From: Poriferisphaera corsica
Lineage (GTDB): Bacteria > Planctomycetota > Phycisphaerae > Phycisphaerales > Phycisphaeraceae
DNA: 64,000 nucleotides
Assembly: GCF_007747445.1 (NCBI RefSeq)
Contig: NZ_CP036425.1
Location: forward strand, 3,456,175 to 3,520,174
Direction of reading: 5' to 3'
A program made the position numbers and the translations under genes. Shown here in pieces: positions 37,862 through 46,583 of this stretch. Position 1 is the first letter of the stretch, and every line of letters starts with the position of its first letter. The notes under the pieces were generated by a model. The model was given only the letters and a program-made list of their open reading frames with translations. It was not told the DNA's origin and did not search any database.

Positions 37862-40105
37862 ATGGGAATCAATGCCGTGATGAACAACAATAACACTAAC
37901 GTTCCGGCCTCGGCCGCAAATCCTCTGGGGAACAAATTTAAACCGGTTGATCCGGTTAAGATTTTGCGTCAGTACCTCTGGCTCATCATCCCCGTTTGCT
38001 TACTTAGCCCCATCTTCGCTGGCGGTGTCTGGTTCATCTGGAACAAAACCGCTCCGAAATGGCAAAGTAAACAGGTCTTCCAAGTTCAAGCAGGCAACGT
38101 CGACGTACGTAAAGCCAGCATGGATGACCTCTCCACCGGCCAGATCAACATGATCGAAGCCTACATGCAAACACAATCCATGCGCATGCAATCTGAAGAC
38201 GTCTTCGCTAGCGCTCTCAACAACCCAGACCTCAAGAAAACCGATTGGTACCTCAGCTTCAACGACAAGAAGCCCCAAATGGTTAAGTCGCTCAAAAACG
38301 AAGTCATCGGCACATACATCCCACGTGATTCCCTCCTCATTGTGCTGAGCGCTTCCACCAAAAACGGTGATGACAGCAAAGAAATCGTCGCCGCCGTCCG
38401 TGACGCCTACCTCAGAAGCCTTCAAACCTCCAGTGTTGGCGATCGCCGCCTCGCTGAAGCCGCATTGGTTGAAGAGCTGAAGCGCGCGGAACAAGCCATC
38501 GAACGTCTCAACCGCAACATCCAGACCTACGCTTCTGAAAAGAACGTGGTTCTTCAACGTCAATCCAGCATCGATCTTCAAGTCAAAGAATACACCGAGC
38601 AACTCGTTCAACTCGAAGCCAGTCTCATTATGACCAAAAAGACCTACGACATCCTCGTAGCTCAACAGTCAAGCGGCGACCTCAACAACTTCCCTCCCGA
38701 AGACGAGCAAGCCGTCGATCAACTCCCAATCATCCTGGGCATGCAACAGCAGCTCAACTCCCTCGAAAGTGATCTCAAAGCTCACCTTCGCATGTATCCA
38801 AAAAATCACCAAACCTCTATCTATAAGCAAAATCTTTACGAAGAGGCACTCGACAAACTCAGCCGTGAACGCAACCAAAGACTTCGCGACATTCAGGCCG
38901 CGAAAATCTCAGAAGCTCAAAACGGTATCGAAACCTTCACAAATCAAATCTCGGGAGTCAGACCAAATCTTGACAGAGCACAAAAAGAGCTCACAGATCT
39001 CAGCTCTAACATCCAGTTCTACCAGAACCTCATCGCTCAGCGTGATGCCGAAATGCTCAACAAAGAGAAAACCCAACAAGCGCTCAACGACTTGCGTCTC
39101 TCACTCAACCGCTCTGACCTCGACCGCGTCCAAGCCATTGGACGCGTCACCGCACCAATCCTAGTTTCACCTAAAATCACAGTCATCGTCCCCGTCATCA
39201 CTTTCTTACTCGTTGGTACGGCCATTGGACTCATTTTCCTCAAAGAAGTTCTCAACCAATACATCTCCTCACCCGGCGATGTCAAACTCATCAACGGAGC
39301 AGAACTTCTTAGCGTCATTCCTTCTTCCACCGAAGACAAACAATCTAAATCACCGATTGAGCGCATCGTACTCAACCACCCAACCAGCCTCATCGCGGAA
39401 AGTTACCGACAAACGCGTACCGCAATCCTCCGTAAAATGGAACGCAGTGGCTACAAAACGCTCATGATCGTTGCCGCTCAGCCCGGCAGTGGCGCTTCCG
39501 TTAACATTCACAACATCGCAACCAGCCTCTCTGTGAACGGTAAAAACGTCGTCATCCTCGACGCAAACATCCGTAAACCCAACCAACACATCCTCTGCAA
39601 CACAAACTCAAACCTCGGCTGGACTGATCTCATCACAGGTCACGGCGACCTCTCAAACATCATCTGTGACAGCAACAACAGTGAGCCCGCCCTCGTCCCC
39701 GTCGGCAACACCACTGTCGCACCAGAAGCCTTTGAATCTAAAGACTTCCGCGAATTGCTCACAAATCTCGAAGCACGTTACGACTACGTCATCATCGATG
39801 CACCACCACTACTCCTCACATCTGACAGCCAGATCCTCAGCAAGATCGTTGACGCAGTTGCGATCGTCGTACACGCCGCTCAAGACAAACGTGGCATGGT
39901 CGAACGACTCCAAAACAAAATGCGTGGCAACCGTGCAGAACTCCTCGGCCTCATCCTCAATGGCGTCCAATCTAGCGCTGGCGGTTACTTCAAAAAGAAC
40001 TACGAAGCTTTCCACCGCTACAGCGCCTCCGCAAACGAACGCGGCAACGCCTCTCGCGCCGCCGCTGTCTCCGCGATGCAGGACCAAACCGACAGCAACG
40101 CTTAA
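37862..40105 (+). CDS. Wzz/BY-kinase-like chain-length protein with altered Walker A, 747 aa
   Basis: An N-terminal Wzz domain with membrane helices at about residues 38-60 and 439-463 flanks a long periplasmic coiled coil (about 180-420). A cytoplasmic CpsD/CapB-type ATPase domain spans about 500-700. Walker A' (VVILDANIRKPN, about 563-574) and Walker B (YVIIDAPP, about 642-650) are intact, but Walker A reads AQPGSGASVN: the GKS/T lysine is Ala545. Tyrosines are scattered in GGYFKKNYEAFHRYSAS near the end. Normal BY-kinases control EPS chain length by ATP-dependent autophosphorylation; loss of the lysine suggests weak or no kinase activity. SD GAAGG precedes the ATG. Confidence 0.9.
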   Translation: MGINAVMNNNNTNVPASAANPLGNKFKPVDPVKILRQYLWLIIPVCLLSPIFAGGVWFIWNKTAPKWQSKQVFQVQAGNVDVRKASMDDLSTGQINMIEAYMQTQSMRMQSEDVFASALNNPDLKKTDWYLSFNDKKPQMVKSLKNEVIGTYIPRDSLLIVLSASTKNGDDSKEIVAAVRDAYLRSLQTSSVGDRRLAEAALVEELKRAEQAIERLNRNIQTYASEKNVVLQRQSSIDLQVKEYTEQLVQLEASLIMTKKTYDILVAQQSSGDLNNFPPEDEQAVDQLPIILGMQQQLNSLESDLKAHLRMYPKNHQTSIYKQNLYEEALDKLSRERNQRLRDIQAAKISEAQNGIETFTNQISGVRPNLDRAQKELTDLSSNIQFYQNLIAQRDAEMLNKEKTQQALNDLRLSLNRSDLDRVQAIGRVTAPILVSPKITVIVPVITFLLVGTAIGLIFLKEVLNQYISSPGDVKLINGAELLSVIPSSTEDKQSKSPIERIVLNHPTSLIAESYRQTRTAILRKMERSGYKTLMIVAAQPGSGASVNIHNIATSLSVNGKNVVILDANIRKPNQHILCNTNSNLGWTDLITGHGDLSNIICDSNNSEPALVPVGNTTVAPEAFESKDFRELLTNLEARYDYVIIDAPPLLLTSDSQILSKIVDAVAIVVHAAQDKRGMVERLQNKMRGNRAELLGLILNGVQSSAGGYFKKNYEAFHRYSASANERGNASRAAAVSAMQDQTDSNA

Positions 40106-40132
40106 CCTATCCATTAGTTAGTAAGCAAGGAT

Positions 40133-41140
40133 ATGATTTTGAACTCGAAAACGATCATCACGGGTGGAGCTGGGTTTATTGGATCGCACCTCACCGAACG
40201 CCTCAAAGCCGAAGGTAGGCACCTGATCCTCATCGACAACCTCTCCACCGGCCGACGCTCAAATGTCGAGTATCTGCTTGATGATCGTTGTCAATTAATC
40301 GTTCAGGACGTCGCCGATGCCTTCCAAGATCTTTCAATCATGGATGGTGTCTGCGAAGTCTATCATCTCGCCGCTTCCGTTGGCGTAAAACGTGTCGTCG
40401 ATGACCCCACTGGCATGATCCAGACCAACATCCACGACACAACGCTCGTACTCGAAGCCGCCGCTGCAACCGATGCCGCCGTACTCGTCACCTCATCCTC
40501 CGAAGTCTATGGCAAATGCCCTGTCCTCCCACTACGTGAAGACATGGAACTCGTCTACGGCCCCACCACCGCCTCACGCTGGGCTTACGGCATGAGCAAA
40601 GCCATCGACGAACACCTCGCCATCGACCTACATCGCAGCAAAAATCTCAAATCCGTCATCGTCCGCCTCTTCAACACCATCGGCCCCAGACAAGTCGGCA
40701 TGTACGGCATGGTCGTACCCAACTTCGTCCAACGCGCCGTCCGCAAACAAACCATCAACGTCTTCGGTGACGGCTCACAAACCCGAGCTTTCTGCGATGT
40801 CCGCGACATCACACGCGCCATGACCGAACTCATGGCCACCAAATCTTGCTACGGCAAAGTCTACAACCTCGGCTCAACGCACGAAATCACAATCAATGAT
40901 CTCGCTGACCTCACCAACCAAATCGCAAGCAGCGATCAAGGCAAAACACATATCCCCTACGAAGACATCTACGGCAAGAACTTCGAAGACCCCATGCACC
41001 GTCTTCCCGACAACTCAAAAGTCAAAGCCGCAATCAACTTCAACCCGAAATACACACTCACTCAAACCATCACCGAACTCGTCAAACTCGAGCAACAAGC
41101 ACTCGAATCCGAACTCGTCGACGCAAAGGATAACTGTTGA
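40133..41140 (+). CDS. NAD-dependent sugar-nucleotide epimerase/dehydratase, 335 aa
   Basis: Extended short-chain dehydrogenase. The Rossmann motif is TGGAGFIGSH (residues 10-19), followed by LIDNLSTGRRSNV. Catalytic Ser122/Ser123 (TSSSEVYG), Tyr152 and Lys156 (YGMSK) are present, with RLFNTIGPRQ and FGDGSQTRAFCDVRD toward the C-terminus, as in UDP-glucose 4-epimerase and UDP-glucuronate decarboxylase relatives. It makes a nucleotide-sugar precursor in the cytoplasm; the precise sugar cannot be read. It starts 27 nt after the BY-kinase-like gene (AAGGAT upstream) and its stop overlaps the next gene, so it belongs to the EPS operon. Confidence 0.92.
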   Translation: MILNSKTIITGGAGFIGSHLTERLKAEGRHLILIDNLSTGRRSNVEYLLDDRCQLIVQDVADAFQDLSIMDGVCEVYHLAASVGVKRVVDDPTGMIQTNIHDTTLVLEAAAATDAAVLVTSSSEVYGKCPVLPLREDMELVYGPTTASRWAYGMSKAIDEHLAIDLHRSKNLKSVIVRLFNTIGPRQVGMYGMVVPNFVQRAVRKQTINVFGDGSQTRAFCDVRDITRAMTELMATKSCYGKVYNLGSTHEITINDLADLTNQIASSDQGKTHIPYEDIYGKNFEDPMHRLPDNSKVKAAINFNPKYTLTQTITELVKLEQQALESELVDAKDNC

Positions 41141-42369
41141 GCCTACTCCAATTGGCACAATCCGATCTTAATGTGGGGACCACACAAACCGTGCTCACCA
41201 CAATTAAGCCCTTCATGGGCGTTTTCTTCATCGCCTTTATCGGCGCATTTATTGCAACGCCCATCATGCGCATGCTCGCCATCAAAAACGGCATCGTTGA
41301 TTGGCCCGATCTACACCGCAAAAACCACATCGAACCCATCGCATACCTCGGCGGCATCGGCATCTTCTTCGGATGGTTCGCCGGCATCGCCTATTGCTAT
41401 ATCGCCAGCGGACACGACGGCAACAACCACCTCGACTTCTTCATGCTCATCAGCATCGTACTCGGCGCACTCGCCATCACACTCACCGGCCTCTTCGACG
41501 ATGTCTACGGTATCTCGCCTCGCGTTAAAGTCGGCGGACAACTCTTCGCCGCCGCCGCACTCGCTCACCAGAAAATCGGCATCGAGCTCATCGAAAACAT
41601 CAGCAAAATCTTCGAAATCCCCGCCTTCCCAGGCTCCGATCTCCTCTACTACATCCTCGGCACCGCCGTCATCGCCATCTTCGTCGTTGGCGGTTGCAAC
41701 GCGCTCAACCTCATCGACGGTCTCGACGGCCTCGCTGGTGGCGTCACCGCCATCGCCTCACTCGGCTTCCTCGTCCTCGCCGCTCTCGCCGCCAACGATT
41801 CATTCGAATTCTCTCTCATCCTCGTCATGTGTCTCGCCATCCTCGGCGCAACACTCGGCTACCTACCCTACAACTTCAACCCCGCATCCATCTTCATGGG
41901 CGACGCCGGCTCACTCCTCCTCGGCTTCCTCTGCATCTCAACCATACTCCTATTCTCAAAAACCGGCACAGAATCCCTCAAGCTCGTCACCGCCGCACTC
42001 ATCATCTTCGCACTACCCATCACAGACACATCACTCGCCATCTTCCGACGTAAAATGCGTGGCAAGCCCATCATGTCTCCTGACAACGAACACATGCACC
42101 ACCTCTTCCGTCGCTCAGGCCTCTCCGTCAAAAAATCAGTCTTCTGCATGTACGCCATCGCCATCCTCTTCGCCGTCATCGGTTGCACGATGGTCGCTCT
42201 AGAATTCCCTTGGCGATTCATGCTCGCCGTCGCTTTCTTCATCTACGGCTTCATCCTCGTCACCTCCTACAAACACGGCCACAAACTCGCACTACTCGAC
42301 AAAATCAAACAAGAACAAGACGCCGCACAACCCGACGAAGAACCCATCCCCGCACAAGCCGACGCCTAA
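41137..42369 (+). CDS. WecA/MraY-family undecaprenyl-phosphate sugar-1-phosphate transferase, 410 aa
   Basis: TTG start overlapping the epimerase stop by 4 nt (TTGA). There are about ten membrane helices. Family motifs: DLHRKNHIEPIAYLGGIGIF (cytoplasmic loop), LFDDVYGISPRVK, NALNLIDGLDGLAGG (catalytic aspartates), FMGDAGSLLLGF and DNEHMHHLFRRSG. This is closer to WecA/TagO-type polyisoprenyl-phosphate HexNAc-1-P transferases than to MraY because of the HMHHLF end. It would start the EPS repeat unit on the lipid carrier at the inner membrane. It is the last gene of the locus; no glycosyltransferase, flippase or polymerase follows. Confidence 0.92.
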   Translation: MSLLQLAQSDLNVGTTQTVLTTIKPFMGVFFIAFIGAFIATPIMRMLAIKNGIVDWPDLHRKNHIEPIAYLGGIGIFFGWFAGIAYCYIASGHDGNNHLDFFMLISIVLGALAITLTGLFDDVYGISPRVKVGGQLFAAAALAHQKIGIELIENISKIFEIPAFPGSDLLYYILGTAVIAIFVVGGCNALNLIDGLDGLAGGVTAIASLGFLVLAALAANDSFEFSLILVMCLAILGATLGYLPYNFNPASIFMGDAGSLLLGFLCISTILLFSKTGTESLKLVTAALIIFALPITDTSLAIFRRKMRGKPIMSPDNEHMHHLFRRSGLSVKKSVFCMYAIAILFAVIGCTMVALEFPWRFMLAVAFFIYGFILVTSYKHGHKLALLDKIKQEQDAAQPDEEPIPAQADA

Positions 42370-42399
42370 ATCCCCTCCATATTTCAAACCAAGCGAAAC

Positions 42400-42435
42400 A
42401 AGCCCATGACCGCCGGTCATGGGGTGTCTTACAAT
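42400..42435 (+). repeat. 36-nt palindromic repeat, copy A
   Basis: Begins AAGCCC, contains ACC-GCC-GGT at its centre and ends GGGTGTCTTACAAT. A 9-bp perfect stem (positions 4-12 with 16-24) has a 3-nt loop. It lies 30 nt after the stop of the WecA-like gene. Confidence 0.75.
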
Positions 42436-42659
42436 TCATTCCCCTCTGCCTGCAACCAATCTTCACGATCCGCTCAAATCCGCATACCGTAATCCTTATT
42501 ACCCCCCGCATAAAGACCCATGCTGCTCGCAACATGACCCCTTCCTCTTTCATCTTGAAAATCAGCCTGTCGCAATAGTCATACTCCAATCATTAAGACG
42601 CCCCTTTACGCCTCAATATCCCATCATTCACTTTGGCACACCGTTTGTACTATCTCATT

Positions 42660-43034
42660 CTGTGAGATGACTTCTATGTATCCCACACCTAGGATTTAGC
42701 AGTATCGAAAACGGTACAAAAGTAGATTACGTAATGCATCGCAAGGCTTGATACAACATCAGCCGCAGTAGGCGTACAACAACGCGTTAACCAAACGCCA
42801 ACAACCTACTATTCAACGCATAGGCATTCACGTAATCGCTTTTAGAAACTTGAAATTCCAGCAGGCTCGCAGCCCTTTTTCTGATAGCGGACGAAGCTAG
42901 CACGCTCGCAGTCAGCCGCTACGTACACCACGCGAGTGTACCTAACGGGCTAGATAACTGGCTACTTCAACCTGCTGTGTAGATAGATCAAACAGGCTCG
43001 TTGTATCCAAACAGTACACCGAGCCTGTTTTTTC
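42660..43034 (+). ncRNA. candidate structured non-coding RNA ending in an intrinsic terminator
   Basis: No gene lies upstream that the terminator at 42991-43034 could serve; the nearest stop is 620 nt away. The segment contains hairpins GTACAC/GTGTAC (42923-42941) and an outer pair AGCGG/CCGCT, and GCTCGCAG twice. It does not match tmRNA, RNase P, 6S or SRP RNA signatures that I checked by eye. The 5' end is not determined. Confidence 0.3.
42991..43034 (+). terminator. Rho-independent terminator without an obvious gene
   Basis: The 10-bp perfect stem AACAGGCTCG/CGAGCCTGTT (42991-43000 with 43020-43029) is followed by TTTTTC. Confidence 0.85.
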
Positions 43035-43140
43035 TTGCGCCCTTCCCCCCCTGTTTCGTCTCATCAAATTTCCAAACCCACCCCTGACATCCCGCGCAAC
43101 AATCATCCGAACGAACGACTCAATGTATATCAATCCCCAC

Positions 43141-43176
43141 AAGCTCACGACCGTCGGTTGTGGGGTGTACTACAAC
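43141..43176 (+). repeat. 36-nt palindromic repeat, copy B
   Basis: Ungapped match to copy A at 28 of 36 positions, with the GACCG-T-CGGT centre and GGGGTGT tail. The stem is kept by a T-A to C-G double change and wobble pairs. Confidence 0.75.
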
Positions 43177-43320
43177 CCAACAATCCCTCGCCCTCAATCT
43201 CAATATTGACTTCATATCTAACCAGCCAATAGGCGGGATCACACCACAATCACCGTATATCTTTCCCCCCTCAAAATTCCCCAGCCATCAAACCGCCATT
43301 CCCACGCATTTCCAACACTA

Positions 43321-43445
43321 GAGCAAGTTGCGTGATTATCTGGAACATCCGATTATTCAGAATTCAGCAGCCAACTCTTGTAATAGGTACCCTTTACGAA
43401 ACGACCCTTTGGTCAACGATTCAGGTAATTTCGCAAAACGCTCTA
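43321..43445. repeat. imperfect inverted repeat (about 125 bp element) carrying the 18-nt dispersed repeat
   Basis: The left end (TAGAGC...TTGCG..ATTA.CTG) and the reverse complement of the right end agree at about 21 of 29 positions. The right end is ATTTCGCAAAACGCTCTA (43428-43445), identical to 6307-6324. It may be a small non-autonomous element or a decayed binding site; there is no transposase. Confidence 0.45.
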
Positions 43446-43811
43446 ACCACTCGCACTTTCCTTCTTTTCTCCCCACACCGGCGGATTCAAAATCTGCAAC
43501 ACCAACAACGCAATCACAACAAACGGCAACGACAGCAAATACGTAATCGAAATCACACCACTAAAAAACCCCGTCACAAAAACCAACAACACCAAATACA
43601 ACAACACACTCCCCAACACCACCAGCCACAACTTGCCCATAAACTGAATCCGCGGCGCCCACACCAATCCACACTCACTACACTCCCTCACACCCAATGG
43701 ATGATTATGGTTGTATTGCTTCTTCGTATGCATCGCCGTCTTCGTTCCGCATTTCGGACAAAGCTCACCCGTATGCCGATCCCGTCTTGGCCCATCATTC
43801 ATTTCATTCAT
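43443..43811 (-). CDS. zinc-ribbon membrane protein, 122 aa
   Basis: The N-terminal cytoplasmic part contains a four-cysteine zinc ribbon, CPKCGTKTAMH...CSECGLVW (about residues 18-51). Two membrane helices follow: FMGKLWLVVLGSVLLYLVLLVFV (58-80) and ISITYLLSLPFVVIALLVLQIL (about 86-108). The domain order resembles the other zinc-ribbon membrane proteins in this window. It is divergent from the MOSC gene with 111 nt between starts. No function is known; related small proteins are common in planctomycetes. Confidence 0.7.
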   Translation of the reverse strand: MNEMNDGPRRDRHTGELCPKCGTKTAMHTKKQYNHNHPLGVRECSECGLVWAPRIQFMGKLWLVVLGSVLLYLVLLVFVTGFFSGVISITYLLSLPFVVIALLVLQILNPPVWGEKKESASG

Positions 43812-43910
43812 AACAACACAAGCTCCATATTCCCTACCCCCTTCTACTTATCCCAACACAGTATCCACCTCGTGCAACAAATTGCCATACTGATACAACT
43901 CCCTTCATCA

Positions 43911-43922
43911 TATAATCATTTC
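43911..43922 (+). promoter_or_regulatory. -10 element giving a candidate leaderless mRNA for the MOSC gene
   Basis: A perfect TATAAT (43911-43916) ends 6 nt before the ATG at 43923, and no Shine-Dalgarno precedes it. Transcription would start at or next to the A of the ATG. No good -35 is seen at normal spacing (TTGCCA is 23 nt away). Confidence 0.5.
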
Positions 43923-44669
43923 ATGCCTGTTCACTTTCAACAACAATCTGCACAACTCCTCGCCATCTTCGTCGGCAAACCCACCACCAAAGGCTCCAAC
44001 TCCGCAACCATATGGCACGATAAACCTTGGACCTCCGCCATCCACAAGCAGCCCGTCAACCAAACCATCCAACTCAACGAAAACAACCTCCTCGGCGACG
44101 CGCAAGCCGACCTCAAAAACCACGGCGGCCCCCATCGCGCACTCCTAATCTACCCCGCCGATCACTACCCATACTGGCGCAAACAACTCAACCTCCCCAC
44201 ACTCCCCTACGGCGCCTTCGGCGAAAACCTCACCATCCCCCACTTCACCGAATCACGCGTCCACATCGGCGACACCTTCACCCTCGGCTCAACCATCATC
44301 CAAGCATCTCAACCCCGACCACCCTGCTGGAAACTCGCTCGCCGCTGGAAAATCAAAAACCTCGCCATACAAGTCCAAAACACCGGCTTCGCCGGCTGGT
44401 ACGCCCGCGTCCTACAAACCGGAACCATCTCCCCATCCGACACTCTCACACTCATCGATCGCCCCTGCCCCGACTGGTCAATCGACACCATCGCCCGCCT
44501 CAAATACGACTCCACCCCCAACCGCCCCGAATACGCCCAGCTCGCCGACTGCCCCCATCTCCCCCCATACCTTCGTGATCGCTTCGCAAAAAAGCACACA
44601 TCCCCCGCACACTCTCTCCACCACAACCACGACACCACCCCTCGCACCCACGGCCCAAACATCGACTAA
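43923..44669 (+). CDS. MOSC domain protein (YiiM-like), 248 aa
   Basis: Start at ATG 43923; the open frame continues 590 nt upstream but that part is low-complexity and antisense to the zinc-ribbon gene. MOSC domain features: LLAIFVGKPTT (start), LLGDAQADLKNHGGPHRALLIYPADHYPYW, YGAFGENLTIPHF, HIGDTFTLGSTIIQASQPRPPCWKLARRW with the invariant Cys, and TGFAGWYARVLQTG. YiiM-type MOSC proteins carry a molybdenum cofactor and reduce N-hydroxylated compounds such as 6-hydroxylaminopurine. The basic His/Thr-rich tail after about residue 220 is unusual. The gene is extremely C-rich (44521-44580: 31 C, 9 G). Confidence 0.9.
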   Translation: MPVHFQQQSAQLLAIFVGKPTTKGSNSATIWHDKPWTSAIHKQPVNQTIQLNENNLLGDAQADLKNHGGPHRALLIYPADHYPYWRKQLNLPTLPYGAFGENLTIPHFTESRVHIGDTFTLGSTIIQASQPRPPCWKLARRWKIKNLAIQVQNTGFAGWYARVLQTGTISPSDTLTLIDRPCPDWSIDTIARLKYDSTPNRPEYAQLADCPHLPPYLRDRFAKKHTSPAHSLHHNHDTTPRTHGPNID

Positions 44670-45140
44670 CCTCCCCATCCCCATCCGCCTTCATTCCCCC
44701 CCTAATCCTCCCAATGATTCGCCCCATACCACTTTCCATCGAATACATCCCATCTCCCAATTCTTTCTCCGATCAGCCACCTTCTCACGCCAATCCGCGC
44801 GCACAAAACCAAAAATCTCACCAATTTACCCCCAATTTCTCACCATTTTTCATCCAAAGCTGCCCGATTCGTGTCCAAAACGCGCGAATTCCACCCCATA
44901 ATTGACCTCATTGACACCCGCAAACACCCATTTCACCAAAAACGCGCGCACAAACGCACCGCTCATCCACTTCAAACCCGCCTCATCTCCGATCAAGCAA
45001 AACATTTTTAACATTAACAACCTCTTATTTAACTATTTCAATCATTTAGCCTTTTGATTTTCTAACCCATTTTCACTTTTTGATTTTTCATTTTGTGCGC
45101 GTTCATCACGCCCCCCTCCTCTTCAATTCGCCCCCCCTCA
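44670..45140. other. AT-rich intergenic region with the second GCGC-motif cluster
   Basis: About 470 bases with no gene. CGCGCGCACAAA occurs at 44796 and again at 44943; CGCGCG at 44881; TTTTGTGCGCG at 45091. Between the motifs the DNA is strongly AT-rich (44999-45095). It mirrors the cluster at 4655-4976. Confidence 0.5.
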
Positions 45141-45142
45141 AG

Positions 45143-45431
45143 TTGCAGCCCACGTCCTGACTGCTACAATTAGCGTTCGGCCAATGCCTCGCGGCAGCGG
45201 CTGTCATTGCTGTTAATAGGCATGGATTGCATATTAACCGGCTCAATAACATTGTTTTGGATGATCGGCAGACCGATTCAAACCCTTCTTTAGGACGTGC
45301 ATGATGCCATCCCAAGGGTACTCGGCCGCGATCTTTTAACCTTATAACGCCCTTATTTACCCGGTAGCACAGGTTAATCAGCTCCATATAAGTAAGCTGA
45401 TTGCGAGGGCCCCTACCAAGGAGTTTTTTAG
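45143..45431 (+). promoter_or_regulatory. promoter and structured leader of rpsB
   Basis: TTGCAG (45143-45148), 16-nt spacer and TACAAT (45165-45170) predict a start near 45177 and a leader of about 255 nt. Next to the gene, GGTAG (45363-45367) pairs with CTACC (45413-45417) around a perfect 8-bp hairpin AATCAGCT/AGCTGATT (45376-45383 with 45395-45402). The AAGGAG ribosome site follows directly (45418-45423). This fits an autoregulatory ribosomal-protein leader, but is not shown. Confidence 0.55.
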
Positions 45432-46310
45432 ATGGCATCACTCGTCAAGGATCTCGTCGAAGCAGGCGTCCATTTCGGACACCGTGCAACGCACTGGAAC
45501 CCAAAAATGGCGCCGTACATCTACGGCAAGCGTAACAAGATCCATATCATCGACGTCAAGGAAACCATCAAAGGTCTTCTTCTCGCTCGTAAATTCATCA
45601 CCAAAACCGTTTCCTCCGGCAGAGACGTCCTCTTCGTAGGTACCAAGCGTCAAGCTCGCGGTTCACTTCAGAAGCACGTCAGCGATGTCGAAATGCACTG
45701 GGTCACTGAACGTTGGCTCGGCGGCACGCTCACCAACTTCCGTACCATCCGTGAGCGTCTGAAACGTCTCGAAGAACTCGAGCGTATCGAAGAGTCAGGC
45801 GACATCGCGAACTACTCCAAGAAAATGGAGTCACAGCTTCGCCGTGAGAAATCAAAGATCCTTCGCAACCTCGAAGGTATCCGTAACATGAACAAGCTGC
45901 CCGGCGCGATGATCGTCATCGACCCAAGCACCGAGCACAACGCAGTCAAGGAAGCCCGCAAACTTGGCATCCCAACGATCTGCCTCATCGACACCGACAG
46001 CGATCCAGATTACGCAGACATCCCCATCCCGGGTAACGATGATGCGATGCGTGCGATCGAAGTGGTTGTCACTTCACTTTGTGCAGCAGTCGCGGAAGGC
46101 AAGAGCAACCGCGTCGCTCAGAAGGAAGGCAAAGATTCGGGCGATGCTCCGAAGCCACGCCGCCGCTCAAACCGTGCACAGTTCTCAGCATCTGCTTCTG
46201 GCGACAAGCCTGCTGAAGCAAAGCCAGTTGAGGCAAAGCCGGTCGAAGAGAAGCCAGTTGAAGCGAAGCCTGCGGAAGCAGCACCTGCACCAGCTGAAAA
46301 AGCTGAATAA
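45432..46310 (+). CDS. rpsB: 30S ribosomal protein S2
   Basis: 292 aa. The S2 core (residues 1-230) has [65 protein letters not shown] and [14 protein letters not shown]...[11 protein letters not shown]. It binds late to the 30S body and is needed for S1 docking. The last about 60 residues are a Pro/Ala/Glu/Lys repeat tail ([20 protein letters not shown]), beyond the usual 240-255 aa. AAGGAG lies 8 nt before the ATG. It is followed by tsf, the standard rpsB-tsf order, but an intrinsic terminator separates them. Confidence 0.98.
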   Translation: MASLVKDLVEAGVHFGHRATHWNPKMAPYIYGKRNKIHIIDVKETIKGLLLARKFITKTVSSGRDVLFVGTKRQARGSLQKHVSDVEMHWVTERWLGGTLTNFRTIRERLKRLEELERIEESGDIANYSKKMESQLRREKSKILRNLEGIRNMNKLPGAMIVIDPSTEHNAVKEARKLGIPTICLIDTDSDPDYADIPIPGNDDAMRAIEVVVTSLCAAVAEGKSNRVAQKEGKDSGDAPKPRRRSNRAQFSASASGDKPAEAKPVEAKPVEEKPVEAKPAEAAPAPAEKAE

Positions 46311-46324
46311 TCAACGACACATAC

Positions 46325-46356
46325 AATCCGGTTGCCCAATGGCAGCCGGATTTGTT
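46325..46356 (+). terminator. Rho-independent terminator between rpsB and tsf
   Basis: Stem AATCCGG/CCGGATT with inner GCC/GGC (46325-46352), followed by TGTTTA. The moderate T run may allow partial read-through into tsf. Confidence 0.65.
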
Positions 46357-46583
46357 TACCCCACCCCCCCTATTTTCCACTCACCCCCTCCTATCATCCC
46401 CACACCCACATCTCCGCATCCTCTGAAAAACTCAGTTGATTGCGAGCATCAGCTTTAATGACACGATGCGGGCAAGCTCACAAACTCATCACAACAACAC
46501 CGTACAATCAATTCGGCCATTGCATTCTGCAAGGCCGATGACATGAACAAGAATCCAACCTCGTTTTCTCCAAGGAGATTACC

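Larger units (their letters stand above)
42370..43442. other. 1.07-kb non-coding region with repeats and a terminator-bounded structured segment
   Basis: No protein gene is supported. It holds two copies of the 36-nt palindromic repeat (42400, 43141), a structured segment ending in a strong intrinsic terminator (42991-43034), and an imperfect inverted repeat with the 18-nt dispersed repeat (43321-43445). Confidence 0.5.

Noticed and set aside
41171-42202. 343-codon Ser/Pro-rich frame inside the WecA-like gene
   Set aside because: Shadow frame caused by C-rich codons; the WecA-family motifs are all in the other frame.
42700-43034. tmRNA, 6S, RNase P or SRP RNA
   Set aside because: No CCA-ending acceptor arm, tag reading frame, GAGGAAAGTC or GGAAGCAG-type core motifs were found.
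43332-43922. N-terminal extension of the MOSC gene (open frame from 43332)
   Set aside because: Low-complexity Gln/His/Asn-rich translation, antisense to the zinc-ribbon gene; the MOSC domain starts at the ATG at 43923, which has its own -10 element.
44796-45101. Chromosomal origin of replication
   Set aside because: AT-rich DNA, repeated motifs and a skew switch are suggestive, but there are no recognisable DnaA boxes and no dnaA, dnaN or similar gene nearby, and a similar cluster exists at 4.7-5 kb.
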